The position numbers and the translations under genes are program-made. The notes under the pieces were generated by a model, which saw nothing but the letters and a program-made list of their open reading frames with translations, was not told the origin of the DNA and made no database searches. Shown here piece by piece: positions 13,177 to 27,700 of a stretch of DNA of 64,000 bases (the stretch's first letter is position 1; each line of letters opens with the position of its first letter). The DNA is from Siphonodentalium dalli (taxonomy: Eukaryota > Mollusca > Scaphopoda > Gadilida > Siphonodentaliidae). Where the stretch lies: NCBI GenBank assembly GCA_032622095.1, contig CP136064.1:185236209-185300208 (forward strand), given 5' to 3'.

Positions 13177-16100
13177 GCACATAGAAGAGTATCGTCTGCT
13201 CATGTTTGTCTGGGGCTCTGTATGGGTGATATTATACAATTGTTAAAGAATACAAGAACAAATTATTAAAATTGTAAAAAATTGTTAGGCCAATGCATTC
13301 TCTTATATATGCGAGGCGACCTGTGGTCGACTCGCATATATAAGAGAATGCATTGGCACAGGGTAAAAAAATCCCGACTTCCGACTGGATTTTATATGGC
13401 GGGTCACATATTGTCGCAAATGCGCCATGTGAATTACCACATAGGCGCCAATATATGTATGTGCACACATGTATACAAATTATAAACATACAGGCCAAAT
13501 CATTATTCCCATATGTATAGGTTATTTGGTCCCGTTGCTACGATTATTTCCAAATCTTTATCGGTGATTGGTTCAGTTATATAATGACGGACTAACTGTT
13601 TATAAGATATCTTGTTCCGATAAAAAAAATTCTGATATGGGACAACATACGTAACTGGAATTTCTGGCAATAATATTTTAATGTTATATTTTTCAATCAG
13701 TTAGAAGCATTGCTATAAATTCACAATATACCTTGAAACAGTACAAACAAGTATATCAACAACGCATGCGCGCTCACCTTCAGTTTGTTTTCCTTCCGGT
13801 TCACAATAACTGCTGTTATTTGCTGGTCCATGAATATAAGGATTACTGCCAGAAGCGCGGGTACCACAGCTGCGATTATCAGCCAGCCGGGGTTCTTGTC
13901 GCTCATAGGGTTAATCAGCCAGCCTCGGTCATCTCTTGTCGGCTAAAGAATAAATACGACGGGTTATGATTTTTCTATTAATTGGTTAGCAGATTAGTTT
14001 TCTTTGGAAGTCGAAATAAAAATACGACGTATACGATTGAAATCTTTAAAATATTTTGAATTGACCGACCTATTGTTTATTTTGTGTTGTATTTCGAGGA
14101 TTTCATTTTTCCATTTTCAAATATTTATATTGTTTTTCAAGGTCTGTGTGGTCAGAAAAAAAATATTATAAAAATATATGACTATTTGGCTTAGGTGGAC
14201 ATTTGTCATCGCCACCTTCACGCTGGAATCAGTGCTAGGATCAATATTAAATGAAATAACCATCACAACTCCCATGTTGATGACTTACTTTGAATTCGGA
14301 AGGCACAGACAGTTTAGGCGTTTTGACGCCAATCAGAACATCGGCTGTAACCATGATGACTATCGCAATCAAAACAGCAAAATCACTGACCGTCTGGCGA
14401 ACCTATATCGTGGGGAAAAAGAACACTTAATTAAAACTGGAATACAGCATCCCATATTGCACCAGCCTTATTCGAAAAAAGATAACTTATCAACCATTGA
14501 ACAGTAACAGTTACTGTTATTCCTGCTTGATGAATACGGAAATATCAATAGTGGGTATAGAGTTATTCGTCTTTGATGACCAGGATGAGCACAACAAATA
14601 AGTCAATTTATCAGTTTGATCCACATGATTTATTGATTTTTAAAAAACTCTCAGCGGAATCTACGAAATTTACATTCAATGATATTTTCAGATACGTAGA
14701 TCATTTTAGAAATTTCAATGATAAAAGTGTCAAGTCTCTCGGCTTCGCCTCTATTTGACTAGTTGTCCTACATATTAATCCCAATCAAGAAGGACCAACC
14801 GCACTAAATATCAGTCAATTTGGCCGACGGATGGTCGTACAGACGTAAAAGTTATTAAGAAAAATTTCCAGAAATTGATAAAGTAACGAAATATATTAAC
14901 ATATCCTGTGTGTTACACTAAATCCTGTTCTGCGGTTGATCAGCTGCCAATTGGGTAATTTTCAAAAAACGGTTCTCCAATAAATGTCGTCTGCAGGGTG
15001 TGCCTATAGATTAAAATGTGAAATCCAAGATGGCCGCTAGCGGCCATTGTTTTTAACGAAATTTTGATGGTTCCCATCTAGTGCTCCCCCGATGGTTCCC
15101 ATCTAGTGCTCCCCCGAAGATCCATATGAAGTATTTAGTGACAATCGGATGAGGGGTGTGGCCCCCAGGATATGGCAAACGATTTAGTCAAGCAAAGAGT
15201 AAAATCTAAGATGTACTATGTGCCAAAGGATTTTGTCATGTAAAGAGTAAAATCCAAGATGACCGCTGGCGGTCATGTTTTTTCAACGAAATTCGTAAAA
15301 ATGGTTCCCATCTATTAACCACACAAAAGATCCATAGGAAGTTTGGTGCCGATCGGATAAGGGGTGTGGTACGTAGGGTGAGCCAACAGTGATTTAGTAA
15401 TGCAAAGAGTAAAATACAAGATGGCTGCCGGCGGCCATGTTTTTCATAAAAAAAATCATTCAAATTCGACAGCTCCCATCTAGAACTTATCCTATGCATG
15501 CTTGCAAATGTTCAAAACAAGATGGATGCTGGCGGCCATGTTTTTACGGCCACAGCGCTATACCATTCAATAAAACACACTCAAACATTCATTTCTTAAC
15601 TGAATGCAGAATATAGTATGTGGTCGCTACATTAATACATGTATTTACAATAGTATGATACACTTACGAATGTTGGAAAAAATGTACTGGTCTTGAAATT
15701 CGACAAAGAAGATGCTAATGTGAATGTTCCCAGGAATAGTAGGAATGATAGGAAAAACACATCGGGTGCGAACAGATTCTCCTCACATGCTGGTCCCTCC
15801 AGACGCCCCTCATTATTTTTACACTCAGCTATACTCAGCGACCACCAGTCAGTTTCGTTCATTCCAGATAAAGTGGTCCTCTCGAAACTACTGTTCGTCC
15901 CGAGACTAGTGGTTGTTTGGAAACTACTGGTTGTTTGGAAACTACTGGTTGTCAGTTCCGTCTTGTTTGGGGGAAAGCACGTGCAATTTTCGACATAGTC
16001 GTATAACCCTGCCGTGTCCACCTTTGCTATTTTCAAAATTTCAAACTGTTTCTTGAAAGCCTCGTAGATGAATATGATTGCGATTAGACACGCAAAACTT

Positions 16101-19100
16101 TCTTCCGTGAACCTTGTTATGAACCGAACAAGTGCACTCAGATCGAACATCACAATAAGCATAAGAATAAAAGACGTCCAAATTCCGATCCACGCCCGGA
16201 AAGGGAGGAAATCCAGCTCGTTATCCCTGAAAAGTAAAGTATAATTTATGGGATGGGTTGGTGTTTGTTTGTTTGTTTGTTTTCTATGTCATATTGTTCC
16301 CCCTTTTAAGGGTAGTGTGACGTTTGTCAACATTGAAGTGTGACGCAATTCGTTGACAATAAGATTTTGTGCACATGTTATTTAATTGTTGATACATGTA
16401 CAGGGTCAACGCGTTCCTGCGAATATAGGCCAGCGCGATTTGTTAACGCTGAGAACTATGTAAATGATTTGGTGTATTGTAACCATGCAGGTATAGTGAA
16501 GGTGGTTTCTATCTTCCTACAAAGATGGTATACTTACTTGCAAAAATTATAGAGAATCATCTCCAGAACCAGCATTGGTCCCGTGCTGCCCAGAATGTTG
16601 AGTGGTTGTCCAGAAAACAGTGCAAACAGAATTCCGACGATTGATGCGGTAAGGATGCATTCCATGGTAGCCTGGGATTAAGTAGATATAATGGATTCGT
16701 TTATAACATATGTACTAATCATGAGGATTAATATACACAGAATAGTTCAACATCTTGCTTAAAACAACTATTATGTCTATACCCCCATACACTAAGTAGT
16801 GCTATTATTCCATCTCTCCACCATGGCTTTTTTTTGGTCAAATACTGAACAATATAAACGTGTTTCATATAACAATGATTTGCTTTTCGTCAAATCGTAA
16901 ACAGTTCTCATATTTTTGCTCAAAAAAATAAATGTTATAACTATGCATTGCTTGTAATCAAATTCTGAACAGTTCTACTTTCAATGTTTTACATCTAATC
17001 AGTGAACATTTCAATAGGGTGAACATTTCAACTTCCATACAAGTTTATTTTAAAGATTTCTCGTTGTCAAATACAAACGCATTTAACGAATGGAAAATTT
17101 ATATAGGACATTTGCGAAACCACCGCAAGCACATCTTCATCATGTGACGTGGTTCATTCCACACACCTACCTCAAACCACTCCTTACATCAAACTACTTT
17201 GATTCTGATACACATATCAAAACAGGCCCACCCTATGAGTATATACGCGACAATATGCAAAACATTTTAAACTTGAATACGGCCGATTGAGCCCAAACTT
17301 GCTGTGTAAGGGTCAAAATTCAGTATATAGTGTCATCGGACCATTCGCGAGCTCGTGCGACCACTCATTCACACTTCAACTGCCACCGCAATGGGGATTG
17401 GTGGGTTAATCGCGTGATAGTTAAAGCGCGATGTCCGTTGATTGCCTATTGTGCTGCGAGGTGTCGAGCGGTCAGTAATTATCCAGGTGTGGGTGTCGAG
17501 TCGAGATTGCTTTGTTAGCTCAACCGGTGCGCTCAACTCGGGACGGGGAATACTTGAAACTGGTACCCGCAAATGACCTTGGGCGATATTTCGGGCATCA
17601 GCAGCAACGTGAAATTTTTTATGTATGGTCAACTCGGGACGTGGAATATTTTTGTCGTCTCAGTTTGTCCACCCGACGTGACCTTGGCCTTGAAACGGGT
17701 ACCCGCAAATGATATTTCGGGCATCAGCATGCTGTCGGCGTGCCTGTACGGGCTTACCTTGAAAAACAAAAATTAATGGATCGACCAAAGCCATGGGACG
17801 AATCCCGCCAGTGACGGGCTAATCTGCTAGTATATATATATATATTGAATAATATGAGATAACTACTGTTTACAACAAACACATTATTAGCGTGTTTGTT
17901 GTAGATAATAATTATCCCATATTATTCAATGATAATTTTCTAGCAATATATAATGTAATTTCCTGGTGTAGCTTAAATATTTATTGCTACTTTCAAATAT
18001 ATATTAATAATACTAGCTTGATGTACTAGCTTATTTTACCTGTCAATGTGCATGTTTTTACATTTCTATTTAAATTCCTTCAATTTCCAATTTGTATACC
18101 CTCAATTAAATTTGGCAAATCATTTGAAATTTGGCACAATTTTTTTTTTATTTTGGTCAAGTGCCAACCCTGCACATATATATGTTATTCCACACTGTTG
18201 AAGTTGTGTTTGTTCAACAAACAAATAAGTTAATAACTGGTACATGCATATATACATCGTCCAGTGATTCTGTTCACCGTCAATTACCAAAGCGGTTCAA
18301 ATGTGTCTCAAAACGGTGGAGAGACCAAATACGAACAATCACAAATGTTGTCCAAAGGCAGAGCATTCAAAGCATCTTTGGCCTTGTTCAATCAAGTGTA
18401 ATTTCACGTATTGAATGGCTATGTAATGATCAGCTTAAAGTCCACCCCATTATGTCATGGGATTGCAAGGACGTCGTTTAACTAAGTAATCAGCATAAAT
18501 AGCTCAATTTAGAAGCTGTCGGCCTCTTGGCCTTCTTCAGAATTTAATATAAGGGAGACATCTACATCTTCGAAGTAAACAATATTACATAATCATATTG
18601 TTTACTTTGAAGATGTAGCTGTCTCCCTTATATCAAATGTTGAAGAAGGCCAAGAGGCCGAAAGCTTCTAAATTGAGCTATATATGCTGATTATAGCTGC
18701 GTAATTATTTACCATATAGTTGTCGGTGGCCTGTCCAAGTAGACCTCCAAATGTTACATTGGGCGTCAGAGTAGCAAGGAATAGGAAGATTGTCGAGGCA
18801 ACACACTGTAGATGCAGACAATCTTTGAAGTCACTCCCATAAAATGGCAATTTTCTCTTCACATCGCCAATCAGTCCACCGAATAACCTGCGAACATTTT
18901 CAAAATACCTCATATGTTATGTTAATCACGCTAGACGAATTGAATGCTCGACTTGCATATATACAGATATTTTTACCTCATCAACATTCGGAATCCAGAA
19001 AATAGCCCGACATCAGCGATCACAATGGAAGATTCCAGAGCGTGGAACCAAAACGTCCAGTTTTCTCGAAAATGGCCGTCAGATGTCTCACATCAAAGTG

Positions 19101-21765
19101 AGTATTCATCGTTTACTTCGTCTATACAGATAACTCAACCAAAAAAATATAGCGAATGAGATATGTACCAATTTTTGCTAGATCACTGTGAATCCCGTCC
19201 CCATATAGATACAAGAAAACCATAGTCAGAAATGGTAACGCCACCAAGATCATATTATTAGCCATAAATATAAATTATAATATAAAATATGTTGGTTACA
19301 TTAATGCACCGCCTCAGAATTCCGTTAAAACAACTAATCCTTCAAATTATTACAAAAAACTACGGCTTATTACTGCAGGTTTTTCATTCACAACACCAGA
19401 AAGCTTCTAAATGCGGATACAAAATTGTGTTCCCGCCCTAAAATCTTCAAGTGTGCATGGCCCAGCCATTGTTCATACCTAAACATCGAACGCAATTTAC
19501 GCGGTCATAATAGTTACACACTGCAACTATAAGACATCCAGTGAATACACACCCCACGAAAACCCGAAATGTCTTGTCCTGCGATATATCCCATCGCTAT
19601 ATCTCAATTTTACACGGCCAGATTAGCCTTCCTACAATATTCTAAAACAATAAAGCTTCTCAAATCATCGGCATAGTCAGTAGAACTTTCACGAACTTGG
19701 ACATTCCAACTACAGCTTTTACCGGACTCGGGGTCGCAGTACAACTTTAACGCGTCCCAAAATAACCGGAAAAAAACAATTATCTATTTATAAAATCCCC
19801 ATGGGACCACAGATTTCAAAAATTTGTAGAACAGTATACACCGGTGGCGTTAATGACTGTTGAGAATAGTTTAGTGTTCAATTGACTTCGGTCACCATTT
19901 TTCGAGGTTGTGCAGTTGAACTTTGTTTTCAACAAATATTAGCAAGCTATTAGACTAATGAACTATCTCAACCACTCTTATCGGATACTGTTAAAACCGA
20001 ATATGGAATAGATTGAAATTGCCAGGCGTGATATCTTAACCCTTTCATGACGGGAGCTGCGCTGGCGGAACATATAAGACATTGTGCCAATGAATTCTCT
20101 TATATGCAAGTCGACCATAGAGAATGCAATTGGCCTAACAATTTGTTATGATTTTTTATCAATTTATCCACTAATTTATCCTACATTATTTAATAATGTT
20201 TATCATTTTTTTATCATTTTTTCTTATATTCTATAACAATTTTTATCATTTTGTCTTATATTCTTTAACAATGTTATCATTTCTATCAAGTTTTCTTATA
20301 TTCTTTAACAATTTTTATAATTTTTCTTACATTCTTTAACATTTTTTTTATTTTTTTATCATTATTTCTTACATTCTTTACAATTTTGTATCATTTTCTT
20401 TTTCATTTTTTAAGAATTATAACAAAATAATATAAAATTTGTTAGGCCAATGCATTCTCTTATATATGCAAGGCGACATATGGTCGACTCGCATATATAA
20501 GAGAATGCATTGGCACAGGGTTTTCGCAAAAAAATCAGGAAGTTCCCGTCATGAAATGGTTAACGCCATTTTCGAGAAAAGTATGACGTTGATTCCTGGA
20601 CCTGAACTCTATGTGCCGATGTTGCATAACGCCAAAGTAAATCGACCACAATTGAACAGATTACAAGACTGTCATATTGGTCGGTACATGTATGTGGCTT
20701 TATATAGCGGTTTTGTTCGGGAGGGGTGGAGATTTCGCAATTTCAACTGCACCCCTCCTGGATCAAACCCAATGTCCAACTCTAGAAATTTATATTTGTA
20801 ACCACACCCTCGAGTTCCCGAGTAGTTTTCTGAGTTTCAATCGTACTCCCTCATAGTCATACATGGATTCAATATTGGGAACATTGTCAGTCTAAAATAT
20901 GACCGAAAGTAAGTTTCTTTTATAAAATATTATTAACTTATTATATCTAGCTTATAACATATTTTTCATTCTTGATCTTAAAGTAAATTCCTGCACTGCA
21001 CAGAAAATTGGTTGCGCAATAAAAATATTAGAAGAATCTCAACTCATTCTATAATCCACAACTGATGTTTTAGCACGGCAATTACTGTTGAAAACAGGAT
21101 CCGACCCATGCACTGCGTACACTAGTCGCGGCATGTGGGGGGGGGGGGAGGGCTCGATCCCCTGCATATTTTCTGTCGATGGATAATTATGTTCTTATCT
21201 ATTCAAGAACGATTCAACTCACGTCCCGGTTCGCTGTAGCGTTGGGTCCACATGAGAATCCACTTCATCGGCTGCTTCTTCGGTTTTCTCCGCCGCCAGG
21301 GGTCCGAGCGGAGCCGTGTCTCTGTGTGTCTTTCTACCAGACTATAGTAATGATGGGATACATCAGTAAAGCAAATCAGTAAGGCATATGAATGCATGGA
21401 CGCTTGATGAAAAAATAAAGTTAGTTCATTTTAACTGAGACTACCATGTGTGTGAGTTAAGGCATTGCTTCCATGCTGTACATAGACAAAAGTCGATACA
21501 AACCTTCACTATATACCTCGAAAAAGATATTTAGCTTCTGGCCGAATCGCGTCCAACATACTCGGTCATGTTTTCTTTACAAAAGTATAAAATGTCGTTT
21601 CTGGCGATGAATGACAATCCATCTGAATTAATGAGAGAGAGAAAGAAATGTTCATCTTCATCGAAAATAAACCCCATGCTTGAAATAAACCCCATGCTTG
21701 TCACTTAGATGTAGTCGGTGATCTAGCTCTCTCTCTCTCTCTCTCTCTCTCGCTCTCTCTATCTC

Positions 21766-21798
<33 letters not shown>

Positions 21799-24700
21799 TC
21801 TCTCTCAACAAAACTTCCCATCGAAATATACAGTAACATGATAGCAGTCACCGGGGAAGCCGGTAATCGGATATACGTCACTTGATACAGACATGCGCAC
21901 AATCTGGTGTAGGATATTATTTGGAAATACCTGGGAAGGAACACTTTGTGGAGGTTCGATCCTAATTTTTGGATCCCATTCTCCCGGTGGTAGCACCGTG
22001 ACTTGGTCCAAGAACTCGTCTATGCCAGACAGAAGTTCCTTCTTTATTCTTGCTTTATATGCTACTTCCCTAAAGACCTGCGTAAGATATAAACATGACT
22101 TCAATAATAGTATCCTTCTTCCTGGTTGTGCCCTATTTTACCCAAATTGATTGATCCATTCCCGACCTATATTAGTCTTCCCAACCGGACAACATCCTTA
22201 AAGGCACGGGCGGCGTTCGTTGCAGAAATATTCATATATGTTCAAATCGCCTTCAACAGAATGAATATTAAAAATATATATATGTATTTGTTCATATGCC
22301 AAACATAATCAGCGCTTAAATAGTATAGTGTCGTCAAGACGTACGATTGTGTACGTAAACAAGAGCCTGCTCGTGTTACAGAAGTTGTGCTTCTGTTTAC
22401 ATAACACAGCGCAATTCTATTGGTTAATCACACACAAACGATATAAACGCTCTTTATTATTTCCATATCAGGAAAACGGTAACAAATAACGCTCTTTATG
22501 CTTACCATATCCGGATCTAAACAAAAGCCAGGTAACGCATCGTTTTTTGCTTTTGTTTACATAACAAAGGAAACAAAATTTATAATAAGATAATGTTTAT
22601 GTCATATTTCTGATTGGTATAAGAACAAGGTGTGTCTATATTTTACTATTCTTTCTGTTTATGGCGGTTTTTGACGGAGGTGAATATTTTAACAGCATAC
22701 CCACCGCCAACACCACCCGTATCTTTAACTTCTATTTCATATACCCCCTCTATATGGTTATGTCTCCATCCAAATAATCGATGTATATGAATACACGCCC
22801 CATCAAACTCTTAGGTCGTGATATCAAAGAATTCCTTAACCAATCTGAATTTCAAATAGAAGCGCTCTTTATTTCACCGATTCAGGAAAAACCGAGCTAC
22901 ACTATATATAATGTTACACATTCCAGAGAAACTCATACAACGTCGGTTGCACCATCTCCAAAAATGTTGTACATAATTTAACATGTAAATATTCAGTCCT
23001 TCATTTCGACAGAATTAATCACTGACAGGCACTGCAAATAAAATGTTTATAAGACTCCCGATGTCTGTTGCTAATACTTATCCGCCTTAAACACTAGACA
23101 GCTTTAGATAGATAGATAACTTCTAACATCAAACGTTCAAATGTCAGATGAGACATGACGGGAACTTCCTGATGTTTTGCGAAAACCCTGTGCCAATGCA
23201 TTCTCTTATATATGCGAGTCTACCATTGGTCGCCTCGCATATATAAGAGAATGCATTGGCCTAACAATTTTTATATTATTTTTTTATAATTCTTATAAAA
23301 TGAAACAAAAAAATTATACAAAATTGTAAAGAATGTAAGAAATAATGATAAAAAAATCAAAAAAATGTTAAAGAATGTAAGAAATATTATAAACATTGAT
23401 AAAAAATATAAGAAAACTTGATAGAAATGATAACATTGTTAAAGAATATAAGACAAAATGATAAAAATTATTAAAGAATGTAAGATAATATCAATTAACC
23501 TGGTTCGCCTCAATTTATCGGTGAACGAAAAGACGGAGTCCATTATGTAACTTTTGGTAGCTAACAGTGACTGACGTTTGAAGTTATAAATTGTCAATCT
23601 AAACATGTCAAATATATAACTACGCTAAGCAAGGATATTGGCTTTCGGCATGTATGTCCATCTCATTTGAGAAATGTCCTACCTCATCGATCATAATGGT
23701 CGCCATGGAACGCCCAGTCTCAATGTTTTTATTCTGACTACCGACTGGCCCCAACAACAAGACTAGAAATCGGATAGGAATTGGAACTTCGCATAGGTCG
23801 CCTATATGTCGACCTTCTGCCAGTCTCACAAATGCCGTGATCTGGTACTTCAGTTCGGGGAGTTCGCCCGCCATGATTGAAGCAGCTTCGGCGTCGTGTG
23901 GAATTTTCTTCATAAAGTGTTCGTTCAACTGGAAAAGAAATGAAGAACATTTTGTTGTTCCAATTGAAGTCAGATATTGTTTTACAGACAGGCCAACGAT
24001 CTACATATATGTTGCATATCTATTCGCCAAATGTGCTGACCGCATAAGTTCGACTACTCCAGTCTCTAAGAGGGGAATACCATATATGGTTATTTAGTAT
24101 TTATTGATACATTTAAGATGTTATTACTTTTGTATGTTTATTTTTTTGTATATGAAATTCCATACAAATGAAGAATTAATCATTGAAATGTATAATTTCA
24201 AAACAGAATAGGTGAACCCATTCAGTATTCAAAGATTTGAATGACACAGCTGATCATGTGACCAGTGAAAGAAAATCTCCTCATTGCGTTTGTAATTACC
24301 TTCGAGGAAGAGTCGTTGTGTGGAAGATCGCTATTCACAGCCAAGCTCTCCAGACATGGAGAACTCGTTGGGTTTCCTCGGAAACGTGTTCCCAGTTGAG
24401 GGCTGCTGTCTGCGTGGATAAAGATTCGTAACAATGGTAAAGTTTCAAGAGAGATGCGGAAAGTTCACGATCAAGATCCACCGCATATTTTGTACACATA
24501 CTGCACATACTCGATTAAAAACCCAATTGGGAAAAAACATTTTTCAGGAAACTTTATTTATAACATCGAAAGTAAGCAGGTAATATATTTAATAGTTATA
24601 TCATGTTCCGTTTTAATATATTTAACAGTAGCTGTGTAAGTGAAGTCCAAGTTTGACATTACATGCTGTAGGCGACTTTTGAGAGCCAATTTCGCTATAA

Positions 24701-27700
24701 ACATAAATTGATTAACCGGGGGGATTTTATGATAGTAAACGACGAGGATTGATATACTTTCATTTCGGAACGATCTACCAATTGATAAGAAGTTATGTTC
24801 TAAAAACTGTTTTCATTTCAAATCTAATTCTCAGTTTTTCGGTTTCTTGAAATAATAAAGAGCGTCTACTGAATAATTTCCCCTGGTATGGCCACAATAA
24901 AGAGCGTTAGGCGTTAAGACAGGCGGCCAGACATATAATTCGTGGTCACGTTGTGCTCACCTTTGCGTGTCATGGAGAAGTTGCGGCCGATCTCCGTTAG
25001 AGTTCGCCTCATAGAGAGCCTCCTCATGAGGTTGCCCTGCATGTCGTCCCCGGGGTACATGCTCTTCTTGCGGCGCTGATGTTGATGCACATGCTGGCTC
25101 GTAATGCACAGTTTAACCTCCTCCCGAAGGGACTCCTCCAACATCTTCCCGTTGATAAGATTGTCGAGTAGTAGGTCTGTGGATGTTTAAGTCAAAATAA
25201 TAGAGAGGTTTCGCAAACTCACTGTTAGCAGATAACCGCTACATAAACATTTGGCCCCACTTAGTTCCACCATTCACACAATACGTGAGATCACTGAGTC
25301 GCCACCATATTGGATCCTTACAGCCCTCATTCCGCGGTTTAAATTCTGCTACAGGTTCTGGAGTAGAATTCCACATATGGATTTTTGAATCTTCATAAAT
25401 TCCATACATGGCATGCATGAATAGTCAAAAGCTCCATATATGGTATGCTACTCCAGAACTTTGACCTGTAGCACTGAATGTGCGGAACGGGGCTGGATGG
25501 ATCCACATTCCGGTTTAAGTGCTGATTCAGGTCAAAGTTCTGGAGTAGCAATCCATATATGAAGTTTTGAATATTCATGATTCATATTCATATGGTATGC
25601 TACTCCAGAACTTTGACCTGTAGCACTGAATGTGCGGAATGGGGCTGGATAGATCCAATATGGATGCGACTCTTTGATCTAGCTTATAGCAAAACATGTT
25701 AAATCATGAGGACAGTGTGTCACTACTTATATAAGTCAGATTTCCACTCAAGTGTTTACGGGTGTTCGATTTTCCTGACTAGTTTTGAAAATACATTTAG
25801 AAAAATCGCACGCCGGTGCTAATTCGATATGAAAACTTTATCAATTTCATATTTTTGGAAGGATTGGGAACCCTTCTTTATGATTGAGATATTCATTGAA
25901 GTGTTGTCGCTGGTGGGACACAATGAGCCAACATGTTTGTATATAACTGCATGCGAAACATCCCTCATTCATGTCAGAGAACATCCGGTGAACTTTGAAC
26001 ACGTCTGCATGCATGGCACTCTATCGAGCACTCCATTCAAAACTCTCGCAGGTCCTTGTATGCAACATTTGCATAAATATCGGAATCTTATTCAACCAAG
26101 CATCATCGGGAGCAATACTAAATTAAAATATTGACTCAATTTCATTTCGGTTGATTTCAGAGAAATTGTATTATTTTTGATAGATGAACAGACGCACATA
26201 TTAAAAACGAAATTACTTGAACCAGAGCTTTGTTTCTGGTGTTGAATTTGTCAGCGTAATTTAACCACGATTTATCAGGGCAATATATTCCAATTACATC
26301 ATGTTATAAGTATATATGTGTTGCATACATACCTGTGTATACATGTATTATTAATCAAGTGCAATTATATTAGTTTACAAATGCTATACTACCACCAGAT
26401 GTTGGTGCTCTTTTCCTTTTACCAAGTTAAAATACAACCCTGTAATTATGGAAACTACACCCGCCCATTTCATACAGTCTTAGACCTCTAAAACGTACAT
26501 GTACGCACCGGCTACTTGCGTTATGTTATGTGCGTCCATATCTAGCATAACAGATCCCGCTAGCAGGCTGCTTCTCAACTCGAACAGAGAGTGTAATGAT
26601 AGTGAGGCAACGTGAGGTTTCGACCACCGTTCACCTTCTTCCACATCCTCCTCGTATTTCACCCACCTGGAATGAGAAGATCGCGTAGACGTATTAACCT
26701 CTTCCAGAAACTCACAATTGTGTAACCTATGCAGTGGATATATGGTGTTGGCGATACATACTCATATCATCATGAACTGACAGTGAGTATTTAGTAACGA
26801 GAGTTCGATCAACATCGGCGGATGTTTAGCCCATACCAACTCGATGTAGACTGCATATACGTATGTACACATAACGTGGAGATGATTCGAAATATATATT
26901 GAGGGATGATGTTCAGATAAAGCATAGATTTGGATAGCACGTGTTCAACTTCATGTTATGCTTATATAGAAGTAGGGTTAAAACCGATAAATCAATACCT
27001 AGATATATACAGGTGAAGAGTGTGTCATGAATGGATGTGAATTATATGAGTGATCGGGTGAAAAACATTTGACTTATCACATTGGATAGTACGTGTCTTC
27101 GGAACAGGGTTAATATGTGTGTACGGGGTTAATATTTTGAGGCAAATCAACCAAATAACACCCACTATACAGGTCAGGAGTGTGTCATCATAAACTTTGC
27201 CATGCAATATAAACACAATCCCATGGCAACTATTTGAGTTATCAAATCAGATAGCATCTGTATGGTCACTGGAAGGTGTTAATATTTCCCACAATATTAA
27301 ATCGACTGATCAACACAAAATAGTTCAAACAAGACAGTCAAAGACTGTGGGGTCGCTCACCAGACTGCAAAGACTGATAAGACTGGGACTCTGGAGACCA
27401 CAACAGTCAGAACTTTTCATAATCACTCTAAAAGAATTAGATCTAAACAGGATATGTGGCTAGAGAGGCTTCATGTACATGTATGTAGATCAGTGAATAT
27501 CTACCTTTACATTACCAACTGTACACTACTGATCACCCCCTCCTCCTCCAGCTCAACATCTCCCCTCCCGAACGGGCTGAAGACTCCCAAGTCTTAGGTT
27601 GGAATTTCACAACCGACATCTCAAACTTTCTAAATTGTTGGAAATTTCCAATCTCATGCACAAGCGCCATTTTATAAAACTATTTAGACATGTTTAAAGC

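Larger units (their letters stand above)
12460..13410. mobile_element. 951-bp TIR element carrying the palindromic cassette at both ends
   Basis: TATGTGACCCGCCATAT, followed by CCAGTCGGAAGTCGGG, is mirrored at the right end. Inside each end is the 69-bp palindrome (12513-12580 and 13289-13357). The middle holds AT-rich spacer, a (CA)n tract, a separate hairpin (12730-12862) and a (TA)n tract. The termini differ from the 10.3-kb element although the cassette is the same. Confidence 0.8.

Noticed and set aside
21321-21333. Alternative acceptors for the SLC4 acidic-linker exon
   Set aside because: Both would put the exon out of phase with the upstream exon that ends in phase 0.
25829-26134. 101-codon plus-strand frame
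   Set aside because: No recognisable motif, antisense within an SLC4 intron, and of a length expected by chance.
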